DNA of 64,000 nucleotides. It comes from CAYVQF01 sp964454015. GTDB lineage: Bacteria > Myxococcota_A > Bradymonadia > UBA4248. The stretch covers positions 1 through 64,000 of the forward strand of contig CAYVQF010000016.1 in the NCBI GenBank assembly GCA_964454015.1. Reading direction: 5' to 3'. This document shows positions 8,351-19,170 of the stretch, piece by piece; position 1 is the stretch's first letter; each line of letters starts with the position of its first letter. A program made the position numbers and the translations under genes. Below the pieces are notes generated by a model that made no database searches, had not been told where the DNA came from, and was given only the letters and a program-made list of their open reading frames with translations.

Positions 8351-10190
8351 TGGCGCGTCCCCCAGGCGTTTTCCAGCCTGCCGGGGGTGGCCGCGGGTCG
8401 GGCTGGCGCTGCTGGGCATCGCCTTGGCTGGGCTGTGTGGGCACGCCAGGGAGGCTCAGGCGCAGGAATGGAGGCTGGAGAGCGGCTTTCGCCCGGCCGA
8501 GGCGAGGGTGGGAGAGACGCTGACCTTCACCCTCGTCCTGCGCGCCGCGAACAGGCTCCCCTTTCACCTGGTGCAGCGACCGGATTTTCGAGATTTCTAC
8601 GAGCTCGGCGATGATGACCACACCTATGTCCACACCGTAAACGGCAAGACCGAGGTCGTGCAGGAGATCAGGATGCGCTTGATCCCGCGGGCCGCTGGTG
8701 TTGCCAAGGTGAGCGCCGCAACGGTGCGCGTGGGAGATCGCGATGTGCGCAGCGAAGCCGTCGAAGTGGTGGTTGGGGTAGGTGGATCACCACAGCAAAA
8801 GCCAAGCGATGGCATTGCACCCAGGGCCATGGCGCCCCTCTCGCCGCATCGCCTGGCCTTGGCGGGAGAGGACTATTTTCTCGAGCTGGGGGTTGACAAG
8901 GACGAGGTCGTCTTGGGGGAACCCCTGCGGGTCCACTACGATTTATTGCGGGCCACGGCGCGGCGCAAGTCTCGCCTCGATGCCCAGATGCCCGATTTTT
9001 TGGGTGTGGTGGCCTTTGAAGTGGAAGGGAGCTTGGGCAAGAGCCGGCGTGTGACCCGGGCCGGACGCGCCTATGAACTCGATCGCGTCGCGACCTTTGA
9101 CCTGGTGCCTACCGTGGTGGGTGAGCTCACCGTGCCTCATCTCTCCGTGGAGATTCCCGGCCGCAAGGGCGACGGCGAGGGGCCCGAGTGGGTGGCGTCG
9201 CCAGCCTATAGGGTGCAGGTGCTGCCTCTGCCCGACGGGGCGCCACCGCGATTTGATTTGGCCAACGTGGGCGCCGAGATACGCCTCAACGGAGGGCTCC
9301 AAGCGGCGGGCGGGAGCGGCGGTGCCGTGCGCGTGGGCGACTCCCTCCAGATGTGGGTGGAGCTGAGCGGGCGGGGACATGTCGGACGCATGCAGATGGC
9401 CCCCTATGACGCTGCGCCGGCCTTCTTGGTCTTTGGGCCTGAGCGCCAGCGCGGCCACAGCGTCGCTACCGAAGCGGGGCTGCACGGAGAGGCGCGCTTT
9501 CACCTGACTCTGGTGCCCAAGAGCGAAGGCGTGCTGGCAGTGCCGGCGCTGCAGTGGCCTTATTTCGACCTGGAAAAGGGGCGCTATGAAGTGCTCCAGA
9601 TCGGGCCGTGGGAGGTCAGTGTCAGCGGAGTAGCGCCCTACGCGGGAGACGTTTTAGCCACCGAGCCGGCCTCCGGGAGCCACGAGGCAGTGACCGTGGC
9701 GCCCCGGGAGCTCCGCACGCATTGGCGGGCGGACCGCGCCGTGGGCTGGAAGCAATGGTGGTTCTGGGGCTTGATCCTGGGCGGTCCTCTGCTCTGTGCT
9801 GCTGGCCCGGGGGGACGCCTGCTGCGTCGCGGTCATGCCCGGTGGCTGGCGCGACGCCAAACGGGGCTGGCCGCGCGGCGCGCAGTGGCATCACTGAACG
9901 CATGCGACGGCCAACAAGGCGCCGATGCCTTGGCGCGAGCGCTGCAACGCTATCTGCTTGACGCGTGGGCTCTGGAAGGCAACCCCGGCGGTCGTCAAGG
10001 GGCACGGCGACTCGCTGAGCTGGGCTTACCCCCGGCGCTCTGTGAACGTTTCACCCAATGCTGGGCCGCCCTCGAAGCCCAGCGCTACCTTCCTGGCGCC
10101 GGAGCCGAGGCCCTCCCGGCGTTGCGCGAACAGTGCCTGGAGCTCATCCCCGCGCTGGAACAGGCGCGCCGGGCCCGAGGGGAGGGATGA
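8313..10190 (+). CDS. BatD-like periplasmic/membrane protein
   Basis: About 625 residues from ATG 8313. The basic N-terminus leads into a signal peptide (VGLALLGIALAGLCGHAREAQAQ). A large beta-sandwich region typical of BatD follows (VGETLTFTLVLRAAN, and repeats of the pattern LVPTVVGELTVPHL / LVPKSEGVLAVPAL). One transmembrane helix lies near residues 478-498 (WWFWGLILGGPLLCAAG), then a cytoplasmic helical tail of about 130 residues. It overlaps the 3' end of the preceding gene by 38 bp. GTG 8331 is an alternative start. In Bat systems BatD is thought to present its beta domains in the periplasm beside the vWA proteins. Confidence 0.85.
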   Translation: MRCDGRVLRRTGDGASPRRFPACRGWPRVGLALLGIALAGLCGHAREAQAQEWRLESGFRPAEARVGETLTFTLVLRAANRLPFHLVQRPDFRDFYELGDDDHTYVHTVNGKTEVVQEIRMRLIPRAAGVAKVSAATVRVGDRDVRSEAVEVVVGVGGSPQQKPSDGIAPRAMAPLSPHRLALAGEDYFLELGVDKDEVVLGEPLRVHYDLLRATARRKSRLDAQMPDFLGVVAFEVEGSLGKSRRVTRAGRAYELDRVATFDLVPTVVGELTVPHLSVEIPGRKGDGEGPEWVASPAYRVQVLPLPDGAPPRFDLANVGAEIRLNGGLQAAGGSGGAVRVGDSLQMWVELSGRGHVGRMQMAPYDAAPAFLVFGPERQRGHSVATEAGLHGEARFHLTLVPKSEGVLAVPALQWPYFDLEKGRYEVLQIGPWEVSVSGVAPYAGDVLATEPASGSHEAVTVAPRELRTHWRADRAVGWKQWWFWGLILGGPLLCAAGPGGRLLRRGHARWLARRQTGLAARRAVASLNACDGQQGADALARALQRYLLDAWALEGNPGGRQGARRLAELGLPPALCERFTQCWAALEAQRYLPGAGAEALPALREQCLELIPALEQARRARGEG

Positions 10191-10191
10191 C

Positions 10192-10983
10192 ATGAAGCGA
10201 CTGCTTGGCACGATCGCTCTGGTGACGATGTGGGGCCTGGCTTCCGCTGAGGCGGGAGAGGCCACGGCCTTGGAGGAAGCCCATCGCCTGCACCTGGCAG
10301 GCGAGGTCGAGACGGCGGGCGCTGCCTATGTCCACTATCTCGAAACCGTTGGTCCCCATCCCGACGTCTACTTCAACCTCGGGCTCATCTATCGACAACA
10401 GGGACGCCTGGCAGAGGCCTTGCTGTGTTTCGAACGCAGCGCCTTGCTCGACCGACAGAGCGACGTCCTGGACCTCGTCGCGGCGACGCGCGGCCACATC
10501 ATGACAGAGCTGCTCAAGGCCCGGACTGGGCGCGGCGTGACCCAGGGGGAGCCAACTCGCCTCGTGTGGTGGCGTTTCTTCCACGCCATCTCGGCGACGA
10601 CCATCACCTGGATGGGCCTGATTGCCTGGAACCTGGCCTTTGTGCTGTGGTGGTACCGACGACGTCTGGGCCGCGGGGTGTGGCGCGACCTGAGCGCCGT
10701 CGTGGCGGTGCTGGCGCTGCTCGTGGCGCTGGGAGCGCTCAGCTATCGTCTGGCCCGAGAACATCTCGCTGAGCTGGTGCCTGCTGTGGTGATCCACGAC
10801 CGCGAGGGCGTTCGCGACGCGCCGTCCAACTTGGGGACCCTCCTCGACGAGGACGACTACTTCGACGGCGCCCTGGTGGAGGTGCTGGCCCGACGCGAGG
10901 GCTGGGTGCAGCTCAGGCTGGCCAATGGCCATCACGCTTGGGCGCCTGAGAGCGCCGTGGCGCCGTTGCGGGTACCTGATTGA
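10192..10983 (+). CDS. BatE-like TPR and SH3-like membrane protein
   Basis: 263 residues. Signal peptide (RLLGTIALVTMWGLASAEA), TPR repeats (AHRLHLAGEVETAGAAYVHY, DVYFNLGLIYRQQGRLAEAL), two transmembrane helices (about 128-150 and 160-180), then a bacterial SH3-like domain ending in VEVLARREGWVQLRLANGHH and AWAPESAV. TPR plus two helices plus SH3 is the BatE layout; the SH3 domain may bind peptidoglycan. ATG 10192 follows GGAGGG and lies 1 bp after the batD stop, in the same frame as a longer reading that is not needed. Its stop is 1 bp from the convergent glmM stop, leaving no room for a separate terminator. Confidence 0.85.
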   Translation: MKRLLGTIALVTMWGLASAEAGEATALEEAHRLHLAGEVETAGAAYVHYLETVGPHPDVYFNLGLIYRQQGRLAEALLCFERSALLDRQSDVLDLVAATRGHIMTELLKARTGRGVTQGEPTRLVWWRFFHAISATTITWMGLIAWNLAFVLWWYRRRLGRGVWRDLSAVVAVLALLVALGALSYRLAREHLAELVPAVVIHDREGVRDAPSNLGTLLDEDDYFDGALVEVLARREGWVQLRLANGHHAWAPESAVAPLRVPD

Positions 10984-10984
10984 G

Positions 10985-12337
10985 TCAGGCGCCGATGCAG
11001 GTCACGATCTGGGCACAGATCGCCTCGGTTAGATCTTCGATCATCCCGCGATCCGGGCCCTCGAGCATGACCCGGCACTTGCCTTCCGTGCCCGAGTAAC
11101 GCACGAGAACACGCCCGTTTTCGCCCAGCAAAGCTTCTGCGTGGGCGATGGCTGCGGCCACTGGCGCCACCGTGGCGAGGTCAGGCTTGTCGCGCACGGG
11201 GATGCTGCGGAGCACTTGGGGGAAGCGCTGCATCACCTCGACCAAGGACGACAGCGCTTTGCGGTGGCGTTGCTTGGCTGCCAAGACCTCGAGGGCGGCG
11301 ATGAGGCCGTCGCCCGTGGTGGAGTGCTGGAGGAAAATGAGGTGCCCACTCTGTTCGCCGCCAAAAACGTGCCCCCCTTGGCGCATCTCCTCCACGACAT
11401 AGCGATCGCCCACTTGCGTGGCGATGAAGTCGATGCCGGCACGGGTCAAGGCCTTCTTCAGGCCCAGGTTGCTCATCACCGTGCCGACGACGGTGTTATT
11501 GCTTAGGCGACCGCTATGCTTGAGCTCCAGCGCAGTGAGCGCCATGATCTGGTCGCCATCGATGATCTGGCCGTTTTCATCGACGAAAATGATGCGATCC
11601 GCGTCGCCATCCAGACTCATCCCGAGGTCGGCGCCATGCTCCAGCACCATGCAGGCGCAGTGTTTGGGGTAGAGCGCCCCAACACCATCGTTGATGTTGT
11701 AGCCGTTGGGTTCCACGCCCGTGGCGATCACCTCGGCACCGAGCTCCCACAGGACGGTCGGAGCGATCTTGTAGGCAGCGCCATTGGCGCAGTCGAGCAC
11801 GATTTTGAGCCCCTCGAGGCTCAGATCTCGGGGGAAGAGCATCTTCAAAAAGGCAATGTAGCGACCCGCGGCGTCGTCGATGCGGCGGCTGCGACCCACA
11901 TGCCGCGGTTGGGTCTGCGCCCCGAGGATGCTGGGATCGTCGAGATAGCGCTCGATCTCTGCCTCGGTGGTGTCAGGGAGCTTGTAGCCATCGCGGCCAA
12001 AAATCTTGATGCCGTTGTCGTGGTAAGGGTTGTGCGAGGCAGAGATCATGATGCCTGCATCACAGCGCATGGTCGTGGTGAGGTAGGCGATGGCCGGGGT
12101 GGGCAGCGGACCCGTGAAGAGCACATCGCCGCCCATGGCGTTGACGCCGGCGGCGAGGGCCGACTCGAACATGTAGCCTGAGCGCCGCGGATCTTTACCG
12201 ATCAAAACCTTGGGTGCTTTGTTGTTCTGCCCGAAGGTCGCGGCGATGGCCTTGCCGAGCTGGAGGGCCATCTCCACCGTCATGGGTGGGGTGTTGGCGA
12301 GGCCGCGGATTCCGTCGGTGCCAAAGTAGTTGCGCAT
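10985..12337 (-). CDS. glmM: Phosphoglucosamine mutase
   Basis: About 450 residues. It interconverts glucosamine-6-phosphate and glucosamine-1-phosphate, feeding UDP-GlcNAc for peptidoglycan and LPS. Seen: the classic start MRNYFGTDGIRG, the phosphoserine loop ISASHNPYHDNGIKIFG with active Ser near 101, the Mg-binding loop SLDGDADR, and the C-terminal phosphate-binding RYSGTEGKCR. Start ATG 12337 has AAAGGA at 6-nt spacing and gives the family N-terminus. ATG 12352 overlaps the cdaR stop as ATGA but has no ribosome site. It is the last gene of the cdaA-cdaR-glmM module; in Firmicutes GlmM binds and inhibits CdaA, so the linkage may be functional here too. Confidence 0.97.
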   Translation of the reverse strand: MRNYFGTDGIRGLANTPPMTVEMALQLGKAIAATFGQNNKAPKVLIGKDPRRSGYMFESALAAGVNAMGGDVLFTGPLPTPAIAYLTTTMRCDAGIMISASHNPYHDNGIKIFGRDGYKLPDTTEAEIERYLDDPSILGAQTQPRHVGRSRRIDDAAGRYIAFLKMLFPRDLSLEGLKIVLDCANGAAYKIAPTVLWELGAEVIATGVEPNGYNINDGVGALYPKHCACMVLEHGADLGMSLDGDADRIIFVDENGQIIDGDQIMALTALELKHSGRLSNNTVVGTVMSNLGLKKALTRAGIDFIATQVGDRYVVEEMRQGGHVFGGEQSGHLIFLQHSTTGDGLIAALEVLAAKQRHRKALSSLVEVMQRFPQVLRSIPVRDKPDLATVAPVAAAIAHAEALLGENGRVLVRYSGTEGKCRVMLEGPDRGMIEDLTEAICAQIVTCIGA

Positions 12338-12348
12338 GGAGGGTCCTT

Positions 12349-13374
12349 TCATGGGGAGGGGTCAGGCGCTTCGTCAGGTGCCGCGGGGTCCTCTTCGGGA
12401 CCGAGGACGGGTCGCGGGATTTCGGGGACGACTTCGGGCAGGGTGCGAAGAAAAATCGTGGGCAATTTGCTGTCGTTGACACCCACACCGGGGGGTAAAT
12501 TGAAGACGTCTTGGGGCGAGACTTGGAGCTGACGCGAGCGCGGCGGCGCGAGCTGGTCTTCGCTGCCGTCAATGGAGACGACCAGCTTGGCGGGATCGAT
12601 GTGGGACAGAGCCTCGTCTTCACCGACGAGGACCAGGTCGATGGTGGAGGGGATGATCTCATAGGGGCGGTCGAGGTTGACCGCTAAAAGGGGGACCCCG
12701 AGAACGACGCGCTCTCGCGCTTTGGGGACGATGTCGATCTGAACCGAGACGCGAGCGGAGCCAGAAATCTTGATGCCGCGCCGATCTGGGACCACCCACC
12801 GGTCAACGGTGAAGGCCCGGGTGCGACCAGTGAGATCGATGGGTTCGACGAAGACTTGGTTGACCACCTCCACCACGGAGCTGGGACCCACGATCTCGAC
12901 TTGGGCCGGCGTGAACTTCACCTCGCCGAGCTGATAGCCCGGAGGCGGGGCGCCGCTAAGGGCCCGATCGGCGCTCACTTGAACACTCCGCGTCGACATC
13001 GATTCGAGGGTGAGGGTCACCGAAGGGGGCTGAAAAGACTCGACCTCGACACCCGCCGGCAGCGAGAGCATCTCCGGGCGGAAAGAGACCTTGGTGCGCC
13101 CCGGTGTGCCCACGGGGCTCAAGGAGAGCGGCCCGATCTCGTCGATGCGCAAGACCTTCAGCTTGGAGGCCCGCGCACGAATGATGACAGAGGCCGTGGC
13201 CGGTGGCTCCTCGGTGAGGACAAAGCCGCTGGGAACTCGAACCAATATCGGCACCTCGATAGACGTCACCGTGCCGCGATCGCGCTGAACCGCCGCGAAG
13301 AGTACGAGGCTGGCGATGAGCGCAAAGATCTTCAGAGGGAGATTGTCCAAAAAGAGCCGACGCATGAGCTTCAC
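12349..13374 (-). CDS. cdaR: CdaR/YbbR-type regulator of diadenylate cyclase
   Basis: 341 residues. An N-terminal membrane anchor (PLKIFALIASLVLFAAVQRD) is followed by YbbR-like beta repeats outside the membrane, with recurring patterns such as IEVPILVRVPSGFVLTEEPP, GYQLGEVKFTPAQVEIVGP and YEIIPSTIDLVLVGEDE. The last 30 residues are acidic and proline-rich. CdaR proteins bind the membrane cyclase CdaA and modulate c-di-AMP output. The start overlaps the cdaA stop by 4 bp (ATGA), implying coupled translation. Function is from family and position. Confidence 0.88.
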   Translation of the reverse strand: MKLMRRLFLDNLPLKIFALIASLVLFAAVQRDRGTVTSIEVPILVRVPSGFVLTEEPPATASVIIRARASKLKVLRIDEIGPLSLSPVGTPGRTKVSFRPEMLSLPAGVEVESFQPPSVTLTLESMSTRSVQVSADRALSGAPPPGYQLGEVKFTPAQVEIVGPSSVVEVVNQVFVEPIDLTGRTRAFTVDRWVVPDRRGIKISGSARVSVQIDIVPKARERVVLGVPLLAVNLDRPYEIIPSTIDLVLVGEDEALSHIDPAKLVVSIDGSEDQLAPPRSRQLQVSPQDVFNLPPGVGVNDSKLPTIFLRTLPEVVPEIPRPVLGPEEDPAAPDEAPDPSP

Positions 13375-14261
13375 GCTTGGTTTTCTGGCGCGGCAACGGC
13401 GCGGCGCCCACGGCGGGGGAGACGGAGTCGTTTGAGGATGGAGCCCGAGCCAAGGCCTGGGTCGTCCAGCGCTTCTTTGTTGAAGAGCTTCTGCAGGAGA
13501 TCCCGAAGCTCCTCGGTGCTCAAGCGGCGCGTCAACTCGTCGCGGAAGGCCACGGAGATGATCCCCGTCTCTTCGGAGACGACGATGACCACTGCGTCCG
13601 TGACCTCACTCAAGCCGATGGCCGCGCGATGCCGCGTGCCCAAGCTCTTGTCGAGCTTGGTACTCGCCGTCAGGGGCAAGAAACAGCCAGCCGCTGCGAT
13701 ACGGCCGCCGCGGATGATCACCGCACCGTCGTGGGTCGGGTTGGCACGGAAGGGGATGAAGAGTGAGACCAGCAACTCACGGGTCACGGCAGCGTCGATC
13801 CGGAGGCTCTCGGCGGCATAGGCGCTCAGGGAGGCCTCGCGCTCGATGGCGATGAGGGCACCGATGCGGCGCTCCCCAAGGGAGGCACAGGCCTTGACGA
13901 TTTCTTCCAGGAAGTGCGTCTGCTCGAGCTGGGAGAGGCCGGCCAGGTGGCTGGTCTTCCCCATCTCACTCAGCCCGCGGCGTATGTCGTCTTGGAAGAG
14001 GATCACCAAAATCACCACGAAGGAGGCAATGAACTTCTCCAAGAGCCAGTTGAGGGTGGCAAAACCCAGATAGTCCTGCTGGGAGACGAAATAGAGCACC
14101 ATCACCAGGACGAGACCCGCAAGGACTTGCACCGCACGGGTGCCCTTGATGAGAAGGAGCACCCGGTAGATGAGGTAGTAAACCACCACGACATCGATGA
14201 CGGCGGCGACGACGTCGAGGGTGGAGAAGCCTTGAAAGGCGTTGGAGAAAAAGGTGAGCAT
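13371..14261 (-). CDS. cdaA: Membrane diadenylate cyclase (c-di-AMP synthase)
   Basis: About 296 residues. Three transmembrane helices (roughly 14-36, 44-60, 74-90) precede a DisA_N/DAC domain. Catalytic signatures are present: THDGAVIIRGGRI (DGA, about 178-180) and LGTRHRAAIGLSE (RHR, about 210-212). It makes c-di-AMP from two ATP. A tail of about 45 residues, partly basic, follows the domain. ATG 14261 is chosen; the in-frame TTG 14270 is also possible and neither has a clear ribosome site. The gene is 55 bp downstream of folP and overlaps cdaR. Confidence 0.93.
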   Translation of the reverse strand: MLTFFSNAFQGFSTLDVVAAVIDVVVVYYLIYRVLLLIKGTRAVQVLAGLVLVMVLYFVSQQDYLGFATLNWLLEKFIASFVVILVILFQDDIRRGLSEMGKTSHLAGLSQLEQTHFLEEIVKACASLGERRIGALIAIEREASLSAYAAESLRIDAAVTRELLVSLFIPFRANPTHDGAVIIRGGRIAAAGCFLPLTASTKLDKSLGTRHRAAIGLSEVTDAVVIVVSEETGIISVAFRDELTRRLSTEELRDLLQKLFNKEALDDPGLGSGSILKRLRLPRRGRRAVAAPENQA

Positions 14262-14316
14262 GCGCGGCAAGAGCGAGTCGTAGGGGGGTCACAGGAGAGA
14301 GTCGAGAGAGCACCCG

Positions 14317-15504
14317 TCAATGGGGGTGCAGAGCAGTGAAGCAGAGACGATCTTTGAGATGCAAGTAAAGGGCGTTGGCATCGACCGCTGCCGCAACATC
14401 GTGAACACGCAAGATATCGGCCTGCGCAAAGATCGCGATGCTGACGGCGACTACCGTCGCGGCGCCACGCTCTTCTACGGGGCGGCCGGAGATCTCACCG
14501 AGGAAGCGCTTTCGGCTGGGTCCCAGCAGCACTGCACGTCCCAAAGCGGCGAGCTTGTTGGCTGCCACCAGCAGCGTGAGGTTGTCTGCCAGGCCCTTAC
14601 CGAAACCGATGCCGGGATCGATGACCACCGAGCGTAGATCGATACCGGCGCCAAAGGCAAGCCTAAGCCGGTCTTCGAGAAAATCGACGATCTCCGCGAA
14701 GAGATCGTCGTAGTGAAGGTCCGACTGCATGGTCGCCGGGGTGCCACGCATGTGCATCAGGACCAAGCCTGCCCCGGCTTCGGCCACGACTTCGGCCATG
14801 GCTGGATCGCTCAAGGCGCTAATGTCATTGATGATATTGGCGCCTGCCTCCAGGGCACGGCGCGCGAGTTCGCTCTTGCGCGTGTCCACCGAGATGAGGC
14901 AGCCCAAGGGGGAGCCTTGGCTGAGAGAGACCAGCAACGGGATGACCCGGTCGATCTCTTCTGCCAGCTCGACTTCTGCCGCCCCTGGGCGGGTCGACTC
15001 GCCTCCGATGTCGATGACGTCTGCCCCATGGGCCGCGAGCTGGCGGGCCTGGGCGAGGGCGGACGGGAGGGAGACATAAGCACCACCATCGCTGAAGGAG
15101 TCCGGCGTGGTGTTGACGATGCCCATGATGACGGGGCGGTCGAGGCTGAGGCGCTGACCGGCTGCGTGCCACGCGCGTTGTGGTCGCCGGGCGAAACCCT
15201 CGAGGGCGCTGCCGTAGGGGTGCGCGGCCTGCCCCGCATAGGGGAGCCATGCGCGGGCGCGATCAGGGATCAAGAGCGTGCCGCCAACGGCGTGAAGGGT
15301 TGGCGCCAAGCCTTCGATGGGGAGCCCTTCGTGCCACGTGTCATCTGGCACGACATAGGCCGTGAAGCCCGGCAGGGCCGGCACCGATGCCGCGGGCCAA
15401 AAGGCTAGGGGCAAGGGCGGCAAATCGACGACGCCCGTGGCATGTCGCACCTGGCAAGGGCGGTAAGGACACAGCACGGTAGGCGTGGGCGAAAAAAAAG
15501 ACAT
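14317..15504 (-). CDS. folP: Dihydropteroate synthase with N-terminal extension
   Basis: 395 residues against about 280 for typical enzymes. It joins pABA and dihydropterin pyrophosphate in folate synthesis and is the sulfonamide target. The core begins near residue 124: PVIMGIVNTTPDSFSDGGAY, DVIDIGGESTRPGA, LISVDTRKSELA, INDISAL, LVLMHMRGTP, DPGIGFGKG, GPSRKRFLG. The first 120 residues form an extra domain with no motif I recognise; long forms of this kind are familiar to me from delta-proteobacterial DHPS. The gene starts 8 bp after the ftsH stop with no visible Shine-Dalgarno, so translation may depend on coupling. Confidence 0.93.
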   Translation of the reverse strand: MSFFSPTPTVLCPYRPCQVRHATGVVDLPPLPLAFWPAASVPALPGFTAYVVPDDTWHEGLPIEGLAPTLHAVGGTLLIPDRARAWLPYAGQAAHPYGSALEGFARRPQRAWHAAGQRLSLDRPVIMGIVNTTPDSFSDGGAYVSLPSALAQARQLAAHGADVIDIGGESTRPGAAEVELAEEIDRVIPLLVSLSQGSPLGCLISVDTRKSELARRALEAGANIINDISALSDPAMAEVVAEAGAGLVLMHMRGTPATMQSDLHYDDLFAEIVDFLEDRLRLAFGAGIDLRSVVIDPGIGFGKGLADNLTLLVAANKLAALGRAVLLGPSRKRFLGEISGRPVEERGAATVVAVSIAIFAQADILRVHDVAAAVDANALYLHLKDRLCFTALHPH

Positions 15505-15512
15505 GGGCGCGG

Positions 15513-17480
<1,968 letters not shown>

Positions 17481-17619
17481 TTATCTTTCCTTCCTCTTGA
17501 GCCTCGAAGGTCCGGGCTGACCTGCAGGCAAAATGAGCAACCCGCTGTGTTGCACAGCTTCAACGCGTTCGCTTTTCTCAGACCATAGCACAGGACACCC
17601 CAACGAAAGGGCCGCTGCA

Positions 17620-17647
17620 ATTATAATGCTCCGCTGTTTCGAGCCAA
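17620..17647 (-). promoter_or_regulatory. Sigma-70-type promoter upstream of ftsH
   Basis: On the minus strand TTGGCT (-35, 17642-17647), a 16-bp spacer and a perfect TATAAT (-10, 17620-17625). It would give a leader of about 130 nt before the ftsH GTG. It sits in the 249-bp gap between tilS and ftsH, the only sizable gap in this operon. Confidence 0.65.
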
Positions 17648-17729
17648 GGGCGTTGTCGTCTGGCGTCCGCATTTTTCCTTGCCGCCGGGGCCTGTCTCAG
17701 GTCATCGCCATAGATCCCCACCCCGACGC

Positions 17730-19169
17730 TCACGAGGGCCTCTCACGTGTCCGCGCAGGTCGGGGCAGATCGGGATCTCTGCCTTTGGCCAGGTACCACG
17801 GGAGCGTTACTAACTCAACCCGAAGCGCCGCTACGCCAAGGCGAGGAGGCTGGGCGCGTTCACTCCGAGGGCCGCCGAGAATCCACAGGGGGCCGGCGTC
17901 GTCGCACAGCACAGGGTGTACCGCGCGCCAGGGAGGTGGGATGCCCATGGCTGCGGTGATTTTTCCCAAGTTGGCAGTGGCGCCGGCCACGGGGACGAAG
18001 CCCTCTACCTGACCGAGCGGGCGGAGAGTGAGGGCGCCGCGCAAGGCCGCGGCATCGAGCCACAGGGTCGAGCGCCGCCGCGTCGGCGGACTCAAGGGGA
18101 TGAACTGCTCCTGCAGCAGCACCAGATCCTCCCAGTGGGTGAGGGACGCTGCGGCCACGGGCATCAGGGAGGTCGGGGCCACGGGTGGCTGCGCGTCGAG
18201 CGCCCGCAGGACGGCATAAGGCCCCTCGCGCCGGTAAAGCAAGGCTTCGTCTCGCCAGGCGGCGCGACCTCCCTTGGCGAAAGACTCCAAGGCGCTTCGG
18301 ACGCTGCGCTGGGTGGGGCAGAAAGCTGCAACCACGCGTCGCGCCGTGTGGCGTACCAATTGAGCGACCACCTCCGGCGCCTCCTCCAAGAGGCACGAGG
18401 GGAGGTAGGCGGCGCGCTCGTCCGTGAAGTGGACCTGTTGCAACTGGGCGGCAATGAGGCGCTGAAAAGCGGAGACGTCTTGGCGCACCAGCAGGAGTGA
18501 GGCGTAGGCTTTGGCCAGGTCTTGGCGCGGACACAGGCGGCGCAAGTGCGGGATGACCTGGTGCCGCAGAGCGTTGCGCACATGCTGTTCATCGCGATTG
18601 GTAGGGTCTTCGAGCCACGGCAGCGCGCTGCTGTCCAAGAAGGCCTCCACGTCGGATCGCCCGGCGCCGAGCAGGGGCCGCAACAACGCGACGCGCGGCC
18701 CCAACCGTTGCCGCGGCGGAATGGCGGCGAGCCCTTCAAGGCCACAGCCGCGCAGGAGCCGCCACAGCAGTGTCTCGATGTTGTCGTCTCCGTGGTGACC
18801 CGTAACGATAAAGGGCGCACCTCGCTGCTCGGCCGCGTCACGCAGCGCGTGGTAACGCGCCTGACGCGCTGTCGCCTCGGGGCCATCGCCCGCCAAATCC
18901 TGTGGCGGTGGCAGCGAGGTGACCAACAAAGGGAGCGCCAAGGCGGTGGCCACGGCGCTGGCCACCTGAGCATCGGCCGAGTCGTCGCGCCAGGCGTGGC
19001 GAATGTGATGCAAGCGCACTTGCCAGCCAAAGCGAGGCGCCAAGGTCTGGATGATGGCAGCCAGGACGACCGAGTCCTTGCCGCCCGAGAGGGCGACATC
19101 GATGGCGGCACCGCCGATGGCCGGTGTCTCGTCCATGAAGTGGCGGACCCTGTCGACGAGAGCGCCCAT
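17730..19169 (-). CDS. tilS: tRNA(Ile)-lysidine synthase
   Basis: 479 residues. It modifies C34 of the AUA-reading tRNA-Ile to lysidine. The PP-loop ATPase motif SGGKDS is at about 28-33, followed by VTGHHGDDNIETLLWRLLRG and the family pattern GLEGLAAIPP, RPLLGAGRSDVEAFL, WLEDPTN. The C-terminal half is helical plus the substrate-binding domain (HPVLCDDAGPLWILGGPRSE). The usual TilS reads HHADDQxET; here the Ala is Gly and the Gln is Asn. ATG 19169 begins 1 bp after the stop of the upstream gene. Longer in-frame readings run back into that gene and are not supported. Confidence 0.92.
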   Translation of the reverse strand: MGALVDRVRHFMDETPAIGGAAIDVALSGGKDSVVLAAIIQTLAPRFGWQVRLHHIRHAWRDDSADAQVASAVATALALPLLVTSLPPPQDLAGDGPEATARQARYHALRDAAEQRGAPFIVTGHHGDDNIETLLWRLLRGCGLEGLAAIPPRQRLGPRVALLRPLLGAGRSDVEAFLDSSALPWLEDPTNRDEQHVRNALRHQVIPHLRRLCPRQDLAKAYASLLLVRQDVSAFQRLIAAQLQQVHFTDERAAYLPSCLLEEAPEVVAQLVRHTARRVVAAFCPTQRSVRSALESFAKGGRAAWRDEALLYRREGPYAVLRALDAQPPVAPTSLMPVAAASLTHWEDLVLLQEQFIPLSPPTRRRSTLWLDAAALRGALTLRPLGQVEGFVPVAGATANLGKITAAMGIPPPWRAVHPVLCDDAGPLWILGGPRSERAQPPRLGVAALRVELVTLPWYLAKGRDPDLPRPARTRERPS

Positions 19170-19170
19170 G

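Noticed and set aside
17481..17672. 63-codon open frame upstream of ftsH
   Set aside because: It contains the probable ftsH promoter and has no coding features.
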